Positions 10,961 to 20,729 are shown, counted from the first letter of the stretch. The stretch: 64,000 nt of DNA from Candidatus Dechloromonas phosphorivorans (GCA_016709495.1 JADJMS010000047.1:1-64000); one strand, 5' to 3'. Made by a program: numbers and translations. The notes: generated by a model not told the origin, from the sequence alone.

Positions 10961-11621
10961 CCGCCACCAAGGAGATTTCAGCTTCCGGCATGGCGGTGCG
11001 CACAGCCATTACGCTTTTTGTCTTCGTGATCATTTTCACCGGCATGCTTTCAGGAGCTTACCTATGGACCAAGCCGGCTATTGAAGCATCGGCCGCCGAA
11101 GAAAAGATGAAGCTGGTCAACGAAGTATTGCCGGGCAACGAATACGACAACGCGCTGCTTGAAGATGCATCAGTCTCCCGGCGACAAAGGAACTCGGCCT
11201 TGATGAGACATCAACGGTCTATCGTGCCCGCAAAAATGGTCAGCCTGTCGCACTGGTTTTTGAGGCGGTTGCACCGGACGGTTACGCCGGCAAAATCAAG
11301 CTGGTTCTTGCTGTTCGCGCCAACGGTCAGGTTGCCGGGGTTCGCGTCACCCTGCACAAGGAAACGCCAGGCCTTGGCGACTATATCGAAGTCAAGAAGG
11401 ACAAGAACAAGGCGCACCCCTGGATCACGCAATTCCAGGGCATGTCACTCGCCGCAGTCACCGATAAGGACTGGAAGGTCAAGAAAGATGGCGGGCGCAT
11501 CGAATACCATGCTGGCGCCACCGTGACCCCGCGTGCCGTCTCCAAAGCCGTGTTCAAGGCCGTTCAGTGGGCCGAAACCAACCGCAACCAACTGTTTGCC
11601 AAAACGGGAGCCACCCAATGA
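10957..11621 (+). CDS. rnfG: Rnf complex FMN-binding subunit G, one frameshift
   Basis: This membrane-anchored periplasmic subunit has covalent FMN. The N-terminus has one helix (AITLFVFVIIFTGMLSGAYLW) and EKMKLVNEVLPGNEYDN. The frame changes near 11170-11210, after which TVYRARKNGQPVALVFEAVAPDGYAG and GVRVTLHKETPGLGDYIE follow. The C-terminal motif HAGATVTPRAVSKAV holds the FMN-accepting Thr. The stop at 11621 overlaps the rnfE ATG. The two parts are collinear with the family, and the total of about 221 codons is normal. Confidence 0.92.
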
Positions 11622-12307
11622 TTACCCGTGAAGAGATCAAAACCATTGCCGACAACGGCATCTGGAAGCAAAACACTTCCATCGTCCAGATTCTCGGCCT
11701 TTGCCCGCTGCTGGCAGTAACGACCAATGCGGTGAATGGCATCATGCTGTCACTGGCGACCATTATTGTCATGGCCATGTCAGGCGTTGCCATTGCCAGC
11801 CTGCGCAACCTGATTCCGCACGAAATTCGTATTCCTGTTTTCATCCTGATCGTTGCTGCGCTGGTTACCGTAGTTGACCTGCTGTTCAATGCCAATTTGC
11901 ATGAACTCTATCTGGTGCTCGGCATTTTCATTCCGCTGATCGTCACCAACTGTATCGTTCTTGCCCGCGTCGAAGCCTTTGCCGCCAAGAACCCTCCAGT
12001 ACAAGCCACGCTGGATGGTGTTTTCATGGGTATCGGCATGCTGTGGACCCTGGCTGTACTGGGCGCCATGCGCGAACTGCTTGGCAGTGGAACCATCCTC
12101 GGCGGCATCGATATGGTTTTCCCCAGCCTGCAGCCGATTCAGGTTTTACCGGAAAGCTATCCCGGCTTCCTGCTCGCCCTGCTGCCACCCGGTGCCTTCA
12201 TCCTGCTTGGCTGCATGATTGCCTGGAAAAACTGGATGAGCGCGAAGGCTGCTGAACGTGCGCAGCGCCGCCCGCCAGAGCCGGTTTCAACAGCTGGTTG
12301 CCACTGA
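11618..12307 (+). CDS. rnfE: Rnf complex subunit E
   Basis: This is an integral membrane subunit homologous to RnfA and forms the other half of the membrane iron-sulfur site. The ATG at 11618 (MITREEIKTIADNGIWKQN) overlaps the rnfG stop and is preferred to in-frame codons further upstream. The family signatures VQILGLCPLLAVTTNAVNG and PLIVTNCIVLARVEAFAAKN are present. The 229-residue length is typical. It is the last gene of the rnfABCDGE order found in gamma- and betaproteobacteria; nth, which usually follows, is separated here by an oppositely oriented diguanylate cyclase. Confidence 0.96.
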   Translation: MITREEIKTIADNGIWKQNTSIVQILGLCPLLAVTTNAVNGIMLSLATIIVMAMSGVAIASLRNLIPHEIRIPVFILIVAALVTVVDLLFNANLHELYLVLGIFIPLIVTNCIVLARVEAFAAKNPPVQATLDGVFMGIGMLWTLAVLGAMRELLGSGTILGGIDMVFPSLQPIQVLPESYPGFLLALLPPGAFILLGCMIAWKNWMSAKAAERAQRRPPEPVSTAGCH

Positions 12308-12311
12308 ACAT

Positions 12312-13275
12312 TTACGGCGCAGCCACCACGCAATTTTTTCCGCGCCGCTTGGCTTCGTAATTGGCCTCATCCGCGCGCCGGATAAACTGGCTTTCTGTTT
12401 CGCCTGACTGATACGTAGCCAGGCCAATACTGACCGTGCAGCGAATTTCCTGGTCCTTGTCTGAGCGGCACGGTTTCATCAGCGAATCCTTTCGCAGGCG
12501 TTCCGCCAACATTCGCGCTGCGCCAATCTCGGCTTCCGGCAGGATCAGGACAAATTCTTCGCCACCGTAACGATAGGCGCTATCGGTTCGCCGCAAACAT
12601 TGACCAATCACCTTGGCCAGGGTTTGCAAAACCTTGTCACCTTCGAGGTGGCCAAAAGTGTCGTTGATCCGTTTGAAATTATCGCAATCGATAACCAGCA
12701 GAGAAAGCGGTCGCTGATAGCGCCAGCGCGCTCAATTTCCGATTGCAGACGATCATGCAGATGACGTGAATTGAATAAGCCGGTCAGCGAATCGGTCACG
12801 CTCAGTTGCTTGTAGCGCTCTTCACTCTCGCGCAGAGCATCTTCAGCGCGCCGGCGCTCGGTGATGTCCTGCAAAGTCTCTATCGCTCCAATGACTTCGC
12901 CTGACTCATTGCGAATCGCCGCCGCTGTAAAAAATAGCCAACGCCCGCCACTACCAAAATTGGGAAAGAAATCCTCCGCTTCAAAAGCCCCATCGATCAG
13001 CTCGGAACGTCGAAATTTGCCGTGGTAAAACTCATCAACATCGCGCTCAATAGCGCCATTGACAATCAGATCGGCCATGATCGGACGTGCCGTCGGATAG
13101 AAGGCCCGCCATTGTTCGCTTTTCCGATCATCTCAAGCGCGGGAACACCGGTCATTACAGCGCAAGCACGATTCCAGTGCGTCACCCGATGCTGGCCATC
13201 AATGACAATGGTAGCCACCGGATTGCCTTCAATAATTTGCGAAAGGCCTATATTTTCAGACGGGTTGATCAGCAC
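12312..13275 (-). pseudogene. PAS-GGDEF diguanylate cyclase, frameshifted
   Basis: This is a probable c-di-GMP-synthesising sensor protein. From the N-terminus it has a PAS domain (IIEGNPVATIVIDGQHRVTHWNRA) with a C-terminal PAC segment (FTAAAIRNESGEVIGAIETLQDITERR), a short linker, and a GGDEF domain. The domain starts VTDSLTGLFNSRHLHDRL and has the active-site loop YRYGGEEFVLILPE, with C-terminal YEAKRRGKNCV. Two frame changes occur, near 13090 and near 12710. The second falls between the IAIISN-like metal-binding strand (expected DIDHFK region) and GGEEF. No transmembrane segment is seen, so it is probably cytoplasmic. The start is GTG 13275 or a nearby CTG. It is convergent with rnfE and divergent from nth. 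Confidence 0.82.
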
Positions 13276-13365
13276 CAGAGCATTGCCTTTCGTCAGGTAG
13301 AATCAAGCTTCGCACACAATATCGCCGATAATTATCGGCCTGACAATCCCGGTTTCTACTTAGTC

Positions 13366-13999
13366 GTGAACAAAATCCAGATTGCATCGTTTTACAGTCG
13401 CCTTGCCGCGAGCAATCCGGCACCGACTACCGAGCTTAACTACGCGACCCCCCTTCCAGTTGCTGATCGCCGTCATCCTATCGGCACAGGCAACCGATGT
13501 CGGGGTTAACAAGGCAACGACCCGTCTTTTCCCGGTAGCACCAACGCCAGACAAGATGCTGGCACTGGGCGTAGAAGGGCTTTCTGAATTCATCAAAACA
13601 ATCGGCCTGTATCGCACCAAAGCCAAAAACGTCATCGCCACCTGCCGCATGCTGCTTGATCTGCACAACGGTGAAGTTCCGGATGATCGTGAGGCGCTTG
13701 AAGCCTTGCCCGGAGTTGGCCGAAAGACGGCCAATGTGGTACTGAATACGGCTTTTGGCCACCCGACCATCGCCGTCGATACGCATATTTTCCGGCTCGG
13801 CAATCGCACCGGCATTGCCCCCGGCAAAACAGTTGTGGAAGTTGAGAACAAGCTGTTGCGTGTCACACCGGCTGAGTATAAAAAGGACGCTCATCACTGG
13901 CTCATTCTGCATGGCCGCTATATTTGCAAGGCGCGCAAACCGGAATGCGAGCGTTGCGTCGTCGCCGATCTCTGCCGCTTCAAGGGGAAAGCCACATGA
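13366..13999 (+). CDS. nth: endonuclease III, one frameshift
   Basis: This bifunctional DNA glycosylase/AP lyase removes oxidised pyrimidines. The start is GTG 13366 (VNKIQIASFYSRLAASNPAP). The frame changes at the C run near 13450 (one C too many), then LLIAVILSAQATD. The helix-hairpin-helix LPGVGRKTANVVLN contains the catalytic Lys, and VDTHIFR the catalytic Asp. The C-terminal 4Fe-4S loop has the pattern C-x6-C-x2-C-x5-C (CKARKPECERCVVADLC). The length of about 211 codons is normal. The stop overlaps the ATG of the FIST gene. In many proteobacteria nth closes the rnf operon, and here it remains nearby. Confidence 0.95.
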
Positions 14000-15015
14000 A
14001 AGTCGCCAGCGGGCTAGCTGCCGGCCCCAAACCGCTGCCGGAACTGGCCAGCGAGGCTGTACGCCGGGCACTGACCAAGGCCGAACTGACGCAGGCCGGT
14101 GCCGTATTGCTCTTTCTTACCCGTGACTTTCAGCGCCAGCCTCAAGCCGCGCTTCTTGCTGCTGCTCGCGTTGCCGGCTGTATGGAAATATTTGGCTGTA
14201 CGGCCTACGGGCTGATCACGGATGAAGGCTGGTTACTCGACCAGTCAGGCGCTGCGGCACTGGTTATTGAATCCATGCCGGCTGGCAACAGTGCGCGAAA
14301 CAATCACCTGCTCTCATTCACCGGCCACAGCACCCTGCCTTTCGATTGGCAGGCTGGCCTGGCACGCGGCGGGCTGCTCGATAGCGAAGCAGCAGTTTGG
14401 TCACATGGTCGCCAGATCATTAACGGCAATGCTGAAATCAGGCTACCCGGATTCAATTCCCGTTTGGCGATTTCAACCGGCTTGCATCTACTGTGCGAGC
14501 CTCTGCGTGTCGATGATTGCCAAAGCTACGATGTGCGCACCATTGGCGGCATGTCTGCAGTTGATAGCTTGCGCCGCAAACTCCCCGGCGAGCGTCGACA
14601 GACATTGTCCTTGCACAACATCGTCGCCATCCGCCAGCCGAACGAACCGGGCATTGCCATTCTCGCCGCCAATGACGATGGCTCACTGACCCTGGCCGAA
14701 CCGTTCCAGCCCGGCGAGATGCTGAGCTGGGCAATCCGCCAGCCGCTGTCCGCCGAGCAGGATATGACTCAAACCCTATCTGTTACGGTCAACGCGCAAA
14801 AGGCACCGGATTTTGCCGTGATGTTTTCCTGTATCGGGCGAGGCCCCTTGTTCTATGGGGATGATGATCGAGACCTGAACGCTTTCCGCGAAAAACTGCC
14901 CAATACCCCGTTGATCGGTGCCTATGGCAGTGGCCAGATCGCCCCCTGCGCTGGCCGTAATCGCCTGTTCCAGAATTCTGTAATGACCCTACTTTTTGAG
15001 AACGCTGATGTTTAA
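13996..15015 (+). CDS. FIST domain sensory protein
   Basis: This is a 339-residue protein with FIST_N and FIST_C domains, a predicted small-ligand-binding sensory module often linked to signal transduction. The start ATG at 13996 overlaps the nth TGA and is better placed than upstream in-frame codons. Recognisable parts are AARVAGCMEIFGCTAYGLITDEGW in the N-terminal domain, and CIGRGPLFYGDDDRDLNAFREKLPNTPLIGAYGSGQIAP in the C-terminal domain, the usual FIST_C ending. No membrane segments or kinase domain are present. The stop overlaps the next start. One USS-like repeat is embedded at 14782. Confidence 0.88.
   Translation: MKVASGLAAGPKPLPELASEAVRRALTKAELTQAGAVLLFLTRDFQRQPQAALLAAARVAGCMEIFGCTAYGLITDEGWLLDQSGAAALVIESMPAGNSARNNHLLSFTGHSTLPFDWQAGLARGGLLDSEAAVWSHGRQIINGNAEIRLPGFNSRLAISTGLHLLCEPLRVDDCQSYDVRTIGGMSAVDSLRRKLPGERRQTLSLHNIVAIRQPNEPGIAILAANDDGSLTLAEPFQPGEMLSWAIRQPLSAEQDMTQTLSVTVNAQKAPDFAVMFSCIGRGPLFYGDDDRDLNAFREKLPNTPLIGAYGSGQIAPCAGRNRLFQNSVMTLLFENADV
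14782..14814 (+). repeat. USS-like element 2 (core GTTACGGTCAAC)
   Basis: Exact core at 14782-14793, with AAAA at 14798 and ATTTT at 14810. It is embedded in the FIST coding sequence (residues SVTVNAQK). Confidence 0.75.
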
Positions 15016-15439
15016 TCCCTCCCGCGAGCAGGTTCGCCACTTTTTTTGCGACGCCTGGCGCAAACATACTGAACGCATGCCATTGGTCGGCGCCGAAGTC
15101 ACCGCCGCCGACATTGCCACTCGCCATCCCGAATACCATGTTTTGTTGAGCGACCGTGAAGGTGCGCTGGAAAAGGAATGGACACCGGAAGGCGGGCAGA
15201 TGAATCCATTCCTCCATCTTTCCCTGCACCTCGCCATCCATGAGCAGGTCAGTGTCGATCAGCCACCCGGCATCCGCGCCGCCTTTGAAACCCTGCGCAT
15301 AAAGATGGACCCGCATGTCGCCGAACATATCCTGCTCGAATGTCTGGGCGAGATCATCTTTGCTGCCCAGAAGACGGGAAGCCAGATGGATGCGGTCGCC
15401 TACGTCGAAAAAATCCGCCGCGCCGGCAGCCCTTTCTGA
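15008..15439 (+). CDS. DUF1841 family protein
   Basis: This is a 143-residue protein of the betaproteobacterial DUF1841 family, function unknown. The start ATG 15008 overlaps the FIST stop. Family features are NPSREQVRHFFCDAWRKH at the N-terminus and HPEYH. The central GGQMNPFLHLSLHLAIHEQVSVDQPPGIR and the C-terminal HILLECLGEIIFAAQ follow. It appears soluble. It sits in a tight plus-strand train from nth to the VWA gene, which suggests co-transcription. Confidence 0.9.
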   Translation: MFNPSREQVRHFFCDAWRKHTERMPLVGAEVTAADIATRHPEYHVLLSDREGALEKEWTPEGGQMNPFLHLSLHLAIHEQVSVDQPPGIRAAFETLRIKMDPHVAEHILLECLGEIIFAAQKTGSQMDAVAYVEKIRRAGSPF

Positions 15440-15448
15440 GAGCCGATC

Positions 15449-16294
15449 ATGAAATTTGAAGGCACCGAATCCTACGTCACCACCCGCGACCTGACCCTGG
15501 CGGTCAACGCCGCCGTCGTTCTGCAACGGCCACTGCTGATCAAGGGCGAACCGGGCACCGGCAAGACGCTGCTCGCCGAAGAAGTGGCCCGCGCCCTGAA
15601 CATGCCGCTCTTCCAGTGGCACATCAAATCGACGACCAAGGCGCAGCAGGGCCTCTACGAATACGACGCCGTCTCACGCCTGCGCGACTCGCAACTCGGC
15701 GACCCGCGCGTTGAAGACATCAGTCACTATATTGTGCATGGCGTGCTGTGGCAGGCTTTTGAGTGCGAGCAACAGTCGGTCGTCCTGATCGACGAAATCG
15801 ACAAGGCCGACATCGAATTCCCCAATGACCTGCTGCGCGAACTCGACCGCATGGAGTTCCATTGCTACGAATTGCAACGGACGATCAAGGCCAAACACCG
15901 GCCGCTGATCATCATCACCTCGAACAACGAGAAGGAACTGCCGGACGCCTTTCTGCGCCGCTGCTTCTTCCACTACATCAAGTTCCCGGACAAGGAGACG
16001 ATGACGCGCATTGTCGATGTCCATTTCCCCACCTTGAAACGCGATTTGCTTCGCGAAGCACTGGAAGTTTTCTTCGAACTGCGTGAAGTGCCCGGTCTCA
16101 AGAAAAAGCCATCGACCAGCGAACTGATTGACTGGCTCAAACTCCTGCTGGCCGAAGAAATTCCACCCGAAGCGCTGCGTTCCAAGGAAGCCAAGGATGC
16201 CATTCCGCCGCTGCATGGCGCGCTGCTCAAAAACGAGCAGGACGTCCATCTCTTTGAGCGCCTCGCCTTCATGGCCCGCCGTAAAAATTCATAG
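15449..16294 (+). CDS. MoxR-family AAA+ ATPase
   Basis: This is a 281-residue AAA+ ATPase of the MoxR type, a chaperone-like ATPase that works with VWA-domain partners in metal-centre or complex maturation. Walker A is GEPGTGKT (about residues 34-41), Walker B VVLIDEIDKAD, sensor 1 IITSNNEKELPDAFLRRC with the Arg finger. The C-terminal lid is helical. The frame is intact. The VWA gene begins 9 bases after its stop, the standard MoxR-VWA pairing. Confidence 0.93.
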   Translation: MKFEGTESYVTTRDLTLAVNAAVVLQRPLLIKGEPGTGKTLLAEEVARALNMPLFQWHIKSTTKAQQGLYEYDAVSRLRDSQLGDPRVEDISHYIVHGVLWQAFECEQQSVVLIDEIDKADIEFPNDLLRELDRMEFHCYELQRTIKAKHRPLIIITSNNEKELPDAFLRRCFFHYIKFPDKETMTRIVDVHFPTLKRDLLREALEVFFELREVPGLKKKPSTSELIDWLKLLLAEEIPPEALRSKEAKDAIPPLHGALLKNEQDVHLFERLAFMARRKNS

Positions 16295-16303
16295 CCCAAC
16301 GCC

Positions 16304-17480
16304 GTGCTGGTCGATTTCTTCCTCCACCTGAAGGCCCGCGAACTGCCGGTGTCGACCAAGGAGCTACTGGCTCTGCTCGAAGCACTTGAAGCGCGACTGG
16401 TCAGCGGCAGCCTGGACGACTTCTACCTGATCTCGCGCGCCATCCTGATCAAGAACGAAGCGCTTTATGACCGTTTTGACCTCGCTTTTGGTGAATATTT
16501 CAAAGGCATCGAAGCCCTGCCTGGCTTTGAGGTGATGGTGCCCGAGGAATGGCTCACCCTGGCGGCACGCAAGCACCTCTCGGAAGCGGATCGGGCCAAG
16601 CTGGAAAAGCTCAGTTACGAGAAGATTTTTGAGCAATTGAAGCAACGCCTGGCTGAGCAGAAAGAGCGCCACGCCGGTGGCAACAAATGGATAGGCACCG
16701 CCGGCACCTCGCCCTACGGCCACGGCGGCTATAACCCGGCCGGGGTGCGCATCGGCGGTGAATCGGTCGGCAACCGCACGGCAATCAAGGTCTGGGACCA
16801 GCGCGAATTCCGCAACCTCGACGACTCGCGTCGACCTTGGCGTGCGCAACATCAAGGTTGCCCTGCGCCGCCTGCGCCGTTTTGCCCGGCAAGGTGCGGC
16901 AACCGAACTCGACCTCGACGGCACCATCGCCGGCACTGCCCGCAACGGTGGTTGGCTGGACCTGCACCTGCGGCCTGAACGCCACAACGCAATCAAGGTG
17001 TTGCTCTTTCTCGACATCGGCGGTTCGATGGATGACCACATCGCCGCCTGCGAAGAACTATTCTCTGCCGCCCGTTCCGAATTCAAGCACCTTGAGCACT
17101 TCTATTTCCACAACTGCATCTACGAAGGTCTGTGGAAAGACAACCGGCGACGGCACAGTGAAAAGATGTCGACCTGGGACGTACTCCACACTTACGGCCC
17201 GGACTACAAGGTGGTCATCGTCGGTGATGCCAGCATGAGCCCCTATGAAGTATCCAGTGCGGGCGGCAGCGTCGAACACTGGAACGAAGAATCAGGCAAG
17301 ACCTGGCTCAATCGCCTGCGCCAAACCTGGGCACACACCGTTTGGCTCAACCCTTTACCGGAAAAGCACTGGACCTACACCCCCTCGATCCGCATGATTC
17401 AGGAAGTGATCGGCCCACAGATGATGTTTCCGCTGACTATCGACGGCCTTGAGCGTGCCATGCGCGTCCTGTCCAGATAA
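16304..17480 (+). CDS. VWA domain protein, CoxE-like, one frameshift
   Basis: This is the partner of the preceding MoxR ATPase, of the CoxE-like VWA family. The start is GTG 16304 (VLVDFFLHLKARELPVSTKELLALLEAL). An acidic/helical N-terminal half is followed by the glycine-rich IGTAGTSPYGHGGYNPAGVRIG linker common to this family. The frame changes between about 16820 and 16845, then the VWA domain follows. The MIDAS-like motif is LDIGGSMDDH, where family members more usually have DxSxS, so the second position is Gly here. The later IVGDASMSPYE supplies the Asp/Thr-type ligand. The C-terminus is intact. The total of about 391 codons is normal. Confidence 0.88.
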
Positions 17481-17508
17481 ACCTGGTGCCAATCAGCGCC
17501 GAACAGTG

Positions 17509-18234
17509 CTACAGACGAGCCGCGCGAAAATCTTCCCACTGCTGATTAGTCGTTTTCACCATCACGTCCGCTAATGCCATCACAGAATCCACCCAGCCTG
17601 ATCCTTCCGAAAAGCACATCAGCGCGTCGGCACAGGCCGACCCATCGCGTCCTGCCGAACGAATTTGATCCCCATGCGGCCAAGCGCCCCATGGTGCTGA
17701 CAACCTCCTGCAAACGGGGAAGTTTCTTGCCCCAATCGCCAATGGCAACGCGATCCTCTGACGGCTGAAGCGGAAGTAACCCCAGTTCGCAATCACACAA
17801 ACTGATTTCTGCTTGGCCTGCAGACTTTTGCCGCTCCTCTCCGTTGCGGAAGCGCTTTTGACACAAGACCTCAGTTGGCGGAGTTTTTTCTTGATCGTGG
17901 CTGATCAAAAAGACACAACAAACCTTGGCGGTTTCACGTTCGACCCACACGATTACCTTGTCGCAGTGCCGCGAAGCCCAGAAAATTGATATCAAAATAG
18001 GCGAGCCGGTTATCCGCTTTGTAGCTTCCAAAATTTTCAAAAGGAGACCGGGGATCGGGAAGCACCAAAAAGGTGGCTCGCACCACGCAGGAAGACGAAA
18101 GAACTTTGCTGCATCTTGGCAAATTTCATCGCCAATCGCTCAGGATCTCTCCCGGCATTGTGTGCCAGAATCGCCGCAATAACCGCCGATGACGGGGTAG
18201 TCAAGATGCTAAGCTTCGTCCGAAGGCGGCGCAA
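17509..18234 (-). pseudogene. DUF2252 family protein, internally deleted remnant
   Basis: DUF2252 proteins are about 400-450 residues and resemble kinase-like folds. Here only the two ends are readable. The N-terminal part has DPERLAMKFAKMQQSSFVFLRGASHLF (about 18070-18150) and, after a shift, ENFGSYKADNRLAYFDIN. The C-terminal part has LQPSEDRVAIGDWGKKLPRLQEVVSTMG, then IRSAGRDGSACADAL and a Trp-rich end QQWEDFRAARL. The span is only 242 codons, so a large middle section is absent and there are at least three frame changes. The start is uncertain because the first ATG (18234) overlaps the end of the GspE/PilB-like gene. Confidence 0.72.
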
Positions 18235-19993
18235 CCTTGATGATTTCTTCCAGCGAAGTCAGCCCCTGCGCCACTTTCAGCGCGCCGGAAATGCGCAGGG
18301 GGCGCATGCCTTCGCGGATGGCCTGCTCGCGGACACGGGCAATTTCCATTTGCGGTTTGATCTGTTTGCGGATTTCCGCCGAATTCATCAGGATTTCGTA
18401 AATGCCGACGCGGCCGGAATAGCCGGTCATGCGGCATTCCAGACAGCCAACCGGCTGATAAATCTGAGCTGGCTCATTTGATTTCCACGGGGCAACCAGG
18501 GCGCGCCAGCTTAGGCGTTGTTCTTCGGTAATCGGCGCCGGTTTCTTGCAATGCGGGCATAGCGTGCGCACCAGGCGCTGCGCCATGACACCAAGCACCG
18601 TTGAATTGATCAGATAAGCCGGCACACCCAGATCGAGCATGCGGGTAATGGCCGACGGCGCATCGTTGGTATGCAGGGTGGACAGCACCAGATGGCCGGT
18701 CAGGGCAGCCTGGATGGCCATTTCGGCGGTTTCCAGATCGCGGATCTCGCCGATCATGATGATGTCCGGGTCTTGCCGCATCAGGGCGCGCACGCCGTCC
18801 GCAAAGCCGATGTCGATATTGTGTTGGACCTGCATCTGATTGAATGAAGACTCGACCATTTCAATCGGGTCTTCAATTGTGCAAACATTGACCTCGGGCG
18901 TCGCCAGTACCTTGAGCGTTGTGTAAAGCGTCGAAGTCTTGCCGGAACCGGTCGGGCCGGTGACCAGCACGATACCGTTCGGGGCACTGGTCATTTGATG
19001 CCAGCGCGACTGGTCGTCTTCCGAGAAACCCAGTGAGCGCAAATCGCGTTGCAGCACTTCCGGGTCGAAAATCCGCATGACCAGCTTTTCACCGAAAGCC
19101 GTGGGCAACGTCGCAAGACGCAACTCAACCTCCTGCCCGGTTGGTGTCCGAGTCTTGATCCGGCCATCCTGCGGGCGACGTTTTTCGATGACATCCATGC
19201 GACCAAGCAGCTTGATGCGGCTGGTCATCGCCGTCATCACCGACATCGGAATCTGATAAACCTGATGCAGCACGCCATCGATCCGAAAACGGACGATGCC
19301 CATATCCCGGCGCGGTTCAACGTGAATATCCGACGCCCGCTGATCAAAAGCGTACTGCCAGAGCCAATCGACGATGTGCACGACGTGCTGATCGTTGGCA
19401 TCGAACGTGCGATTGCCTTTCCCGAGATCAACCAGTTGTTCGAAAGTGGAAATCCCCGGATTTGCGTTACCTATTTGCGAGGCTTTCTTGATCGATTTGG
19501 CGAGATTAAAAAACTCCACCAGATAGCGCGCAATATCACTCGGGGTGGCCATCACCCGGCGAATTTCCTTGCGCAGGATAGGTTGCAGAGCTTTCTCCCA
19601 TTCCCGCACATAAGGCTCAGCGGTTGCGATCACCACTTCGTGGGCATTGATTTCAACCGGCAAAATAGTAAAGCGCGAAGCATATGCGGTGGACATCACA
19701 TCGGCCACACCGCTGAAATCGATCTTGAGCGGATCGATATGCAGATAAGTCAGGCCAACCTTGTTCGCCAGCCACTCCGTCAGCACCTCCTGGGTCAACA
19801 CACGGGCAGGCAGTTTCGGGTTGCGCCACTTCTGTTCAGCGATCACCACCACCGGGTGCACTTTGTCGCCGTGCAGTTTGCGCTCGGTGCGCAGTGCGGC
19901 AGCTTCTTCTGCATCGGCAAGGCCGTCTGCAACCAGCATATCAAGCACTTCAGCAAGCGTCAGGCGGCGGTCTTGGCTAGTCTTTTCATTCAT
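18209..19993 (-). CDS. GspE/PulE/PilB-family secretion ATPase
   Basis: This is a 594-residue hexameric ATPase that powers type II secretion or type IV pilus assembly. An N-terminal MshEN-like domain occupies about the first 150 residues. The catalytic domain has Walker A GPTGSGKTSTLYTTLK, an Asp box region and Walker B IIMIGEIRDLETAEMA. The His box LSTLHTND is present. A zinc-binding tetracysteine module (CPHCKKP ... CLECRMTGYSGRVGIYEI) is typical of GspE/PilB. No other pilus or secretion genes are next to it, so which system it drives cannot be told. The frame is intact. Confidence 0.92.
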   Translation of the reverse strand: MNEKTSQDRRLTLAEVLDMLVADGLADAEEAAALRTERKLHGDKVHPVVVIAEQKWRNPKLPARVLTQEVLTEWLANKVGLTYLHIDPLKIDFSGVADVMSTAYASRFTILPVEINAHEVVIATAEPYVREWEKALQPILRKEIRRVMATPSDIARYLVEFFNLAKSIKKASQIGNANPGISTFEQLVDLGKGNRTFDANDQHVVHIVDWLWQYAFDQRASDIHVEPRRDMGIVRFRIDGVLHQVYQIPMSVMTAMTSRIKLLGRMDVIEKRRPQDGRIKTRTPTGQEVELRLATLPTAFGEKLVMRIFDPEVLQRDLRSLGFSEDDQSRWHQMTSAPNGIVLVTGPTGSGKTSTLYTTLKVLATPEVNVCTIEDPIEMVESSFNQMQVQHNIDIGFADGVRALMRQDPDIIMIGEIRDLETAEMAIQAALTGHLVLSTLHTNDAPSAITRMLDLGVPAYLINSTVLGVMAQRLVRTLCPHCKKPAPITEEQRLSWRALVAPWKSNEPAQIYQPVGCLECRMTGYSGRVGIYEILMNSAEIRKQIKPQMEIARVREQAIREGMRPLRISGALKVAQGLTSLEEIIKVAPPSDEA

Positions 19994-20128
19994 GAAATGA
20001 AATATAGCATGTCATACGTAACGCCTTGTAACAGGCAAGCTTTCTGTTTGCATTCATTTACAACTGGACCTTTTCGGCGAAGGCCAGTCACCTAGAATGA
20101 AAACAGACCAACACACAAGGAGAAAACC

Positions 20129-20710
20129 ATGAAAACCCGTCTGATGATGACCGCCAGCGCACTGATCGCTTCCTTGATTTGCTTGCCGGCAATCGCTCAA
20201 CCCGGCCCCGGTATGGGTGGTGGTGGCCCCGGCATGAACGGCATGGGCAGTGGCATGCAGCAAGGCAGCCCGGGTATGCAACAACAGGGTGGCCCCGGCA
20301 TGATGCAAAAAGGCCCCGGCGCTCGCGGCCCCCGCGATTGTACTCAAACCCGGAATCCGGAAGCCTGTACCGCACACCGCGAAGCACGCGCCAAGGCTAA
20401 TGAAGCTTGCAAAAGCAAAGTCGGTCCTGATCGCAAACAATGCATGATTGATCAACGTCAGAATTTTGATTGCAGCAAAGCAGTTAATCCGCAGCAATGC
20501 GAAGGGCGCAAAGTAGCCTACAAGGAATGTCAGAGCCAGCAAGGCCCCGCCTTCCGTCAATGCGTCCAACAGAAAATGCCGGCTCCGGATTGCAGCAAAG
20601 CGGCAGACCCGAAGCGGTGCGAAACCCACCAGAAGGCCCGCGAAGCTTGCAAGGACAAAGTCGGCCCGGAACACAAGAGCTGCCTGCGTGAGCAGTTCAA
20701 TGTGAAGTAA
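20129..20710 (+). CDS. secreted Gly/Met-rich protein with three 4-Cys repeats
   Basis: I recognise no known family. The 193-residue product has a clear signal peptide (LIASLICLPAIAQ), then about 45 residues of Gly, Met, Gln and Pro with recurring PGM/GGP units. Three tandem repeats of roughly 40 residues follow. Each repeat has four Cys with near-constant spacing: C-x8-C, then x13 (first) or x9 (second and third), then C-x10-C. Repeats open DCTQTRNPEAC, DCSKAVNPQQC and DCSKAADPKRC and close on GPxxxxC. Twelve Cys in a periplasmic protein suggest disulfides or metal binding, and the Met-rich stretch would fit copper, but this is inference. It has its own terminator. Confidence 0.85.
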   Translation: MKTRLMMTASALIASLICLPAIAQPGPGMGGGGPGMNGMGSGMQQGSPGMQQQGGPGMMQKGPGARGPRDCTQTRNPEACTAHREARAKANEACKSKVGPDRKQCMIDQRQNFDCSKAVNPQQCEGRKVAYKECQSQQGPAFRQCVQQKMPAPDCSKAADPKRCETHQKAREACKDKVGPEHKSCLREQFNVK

Positions 20711-20729
20711 TCAAAATTGTTAGCCCCAA

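Noticed and set aside
19049..20095. 348-codon open frame opposite the GspE/PilB-like gene
   Set aside because: Antisense shadow of a well-conserved ATPase, with low-complexity His/Arg-rich content and no family.
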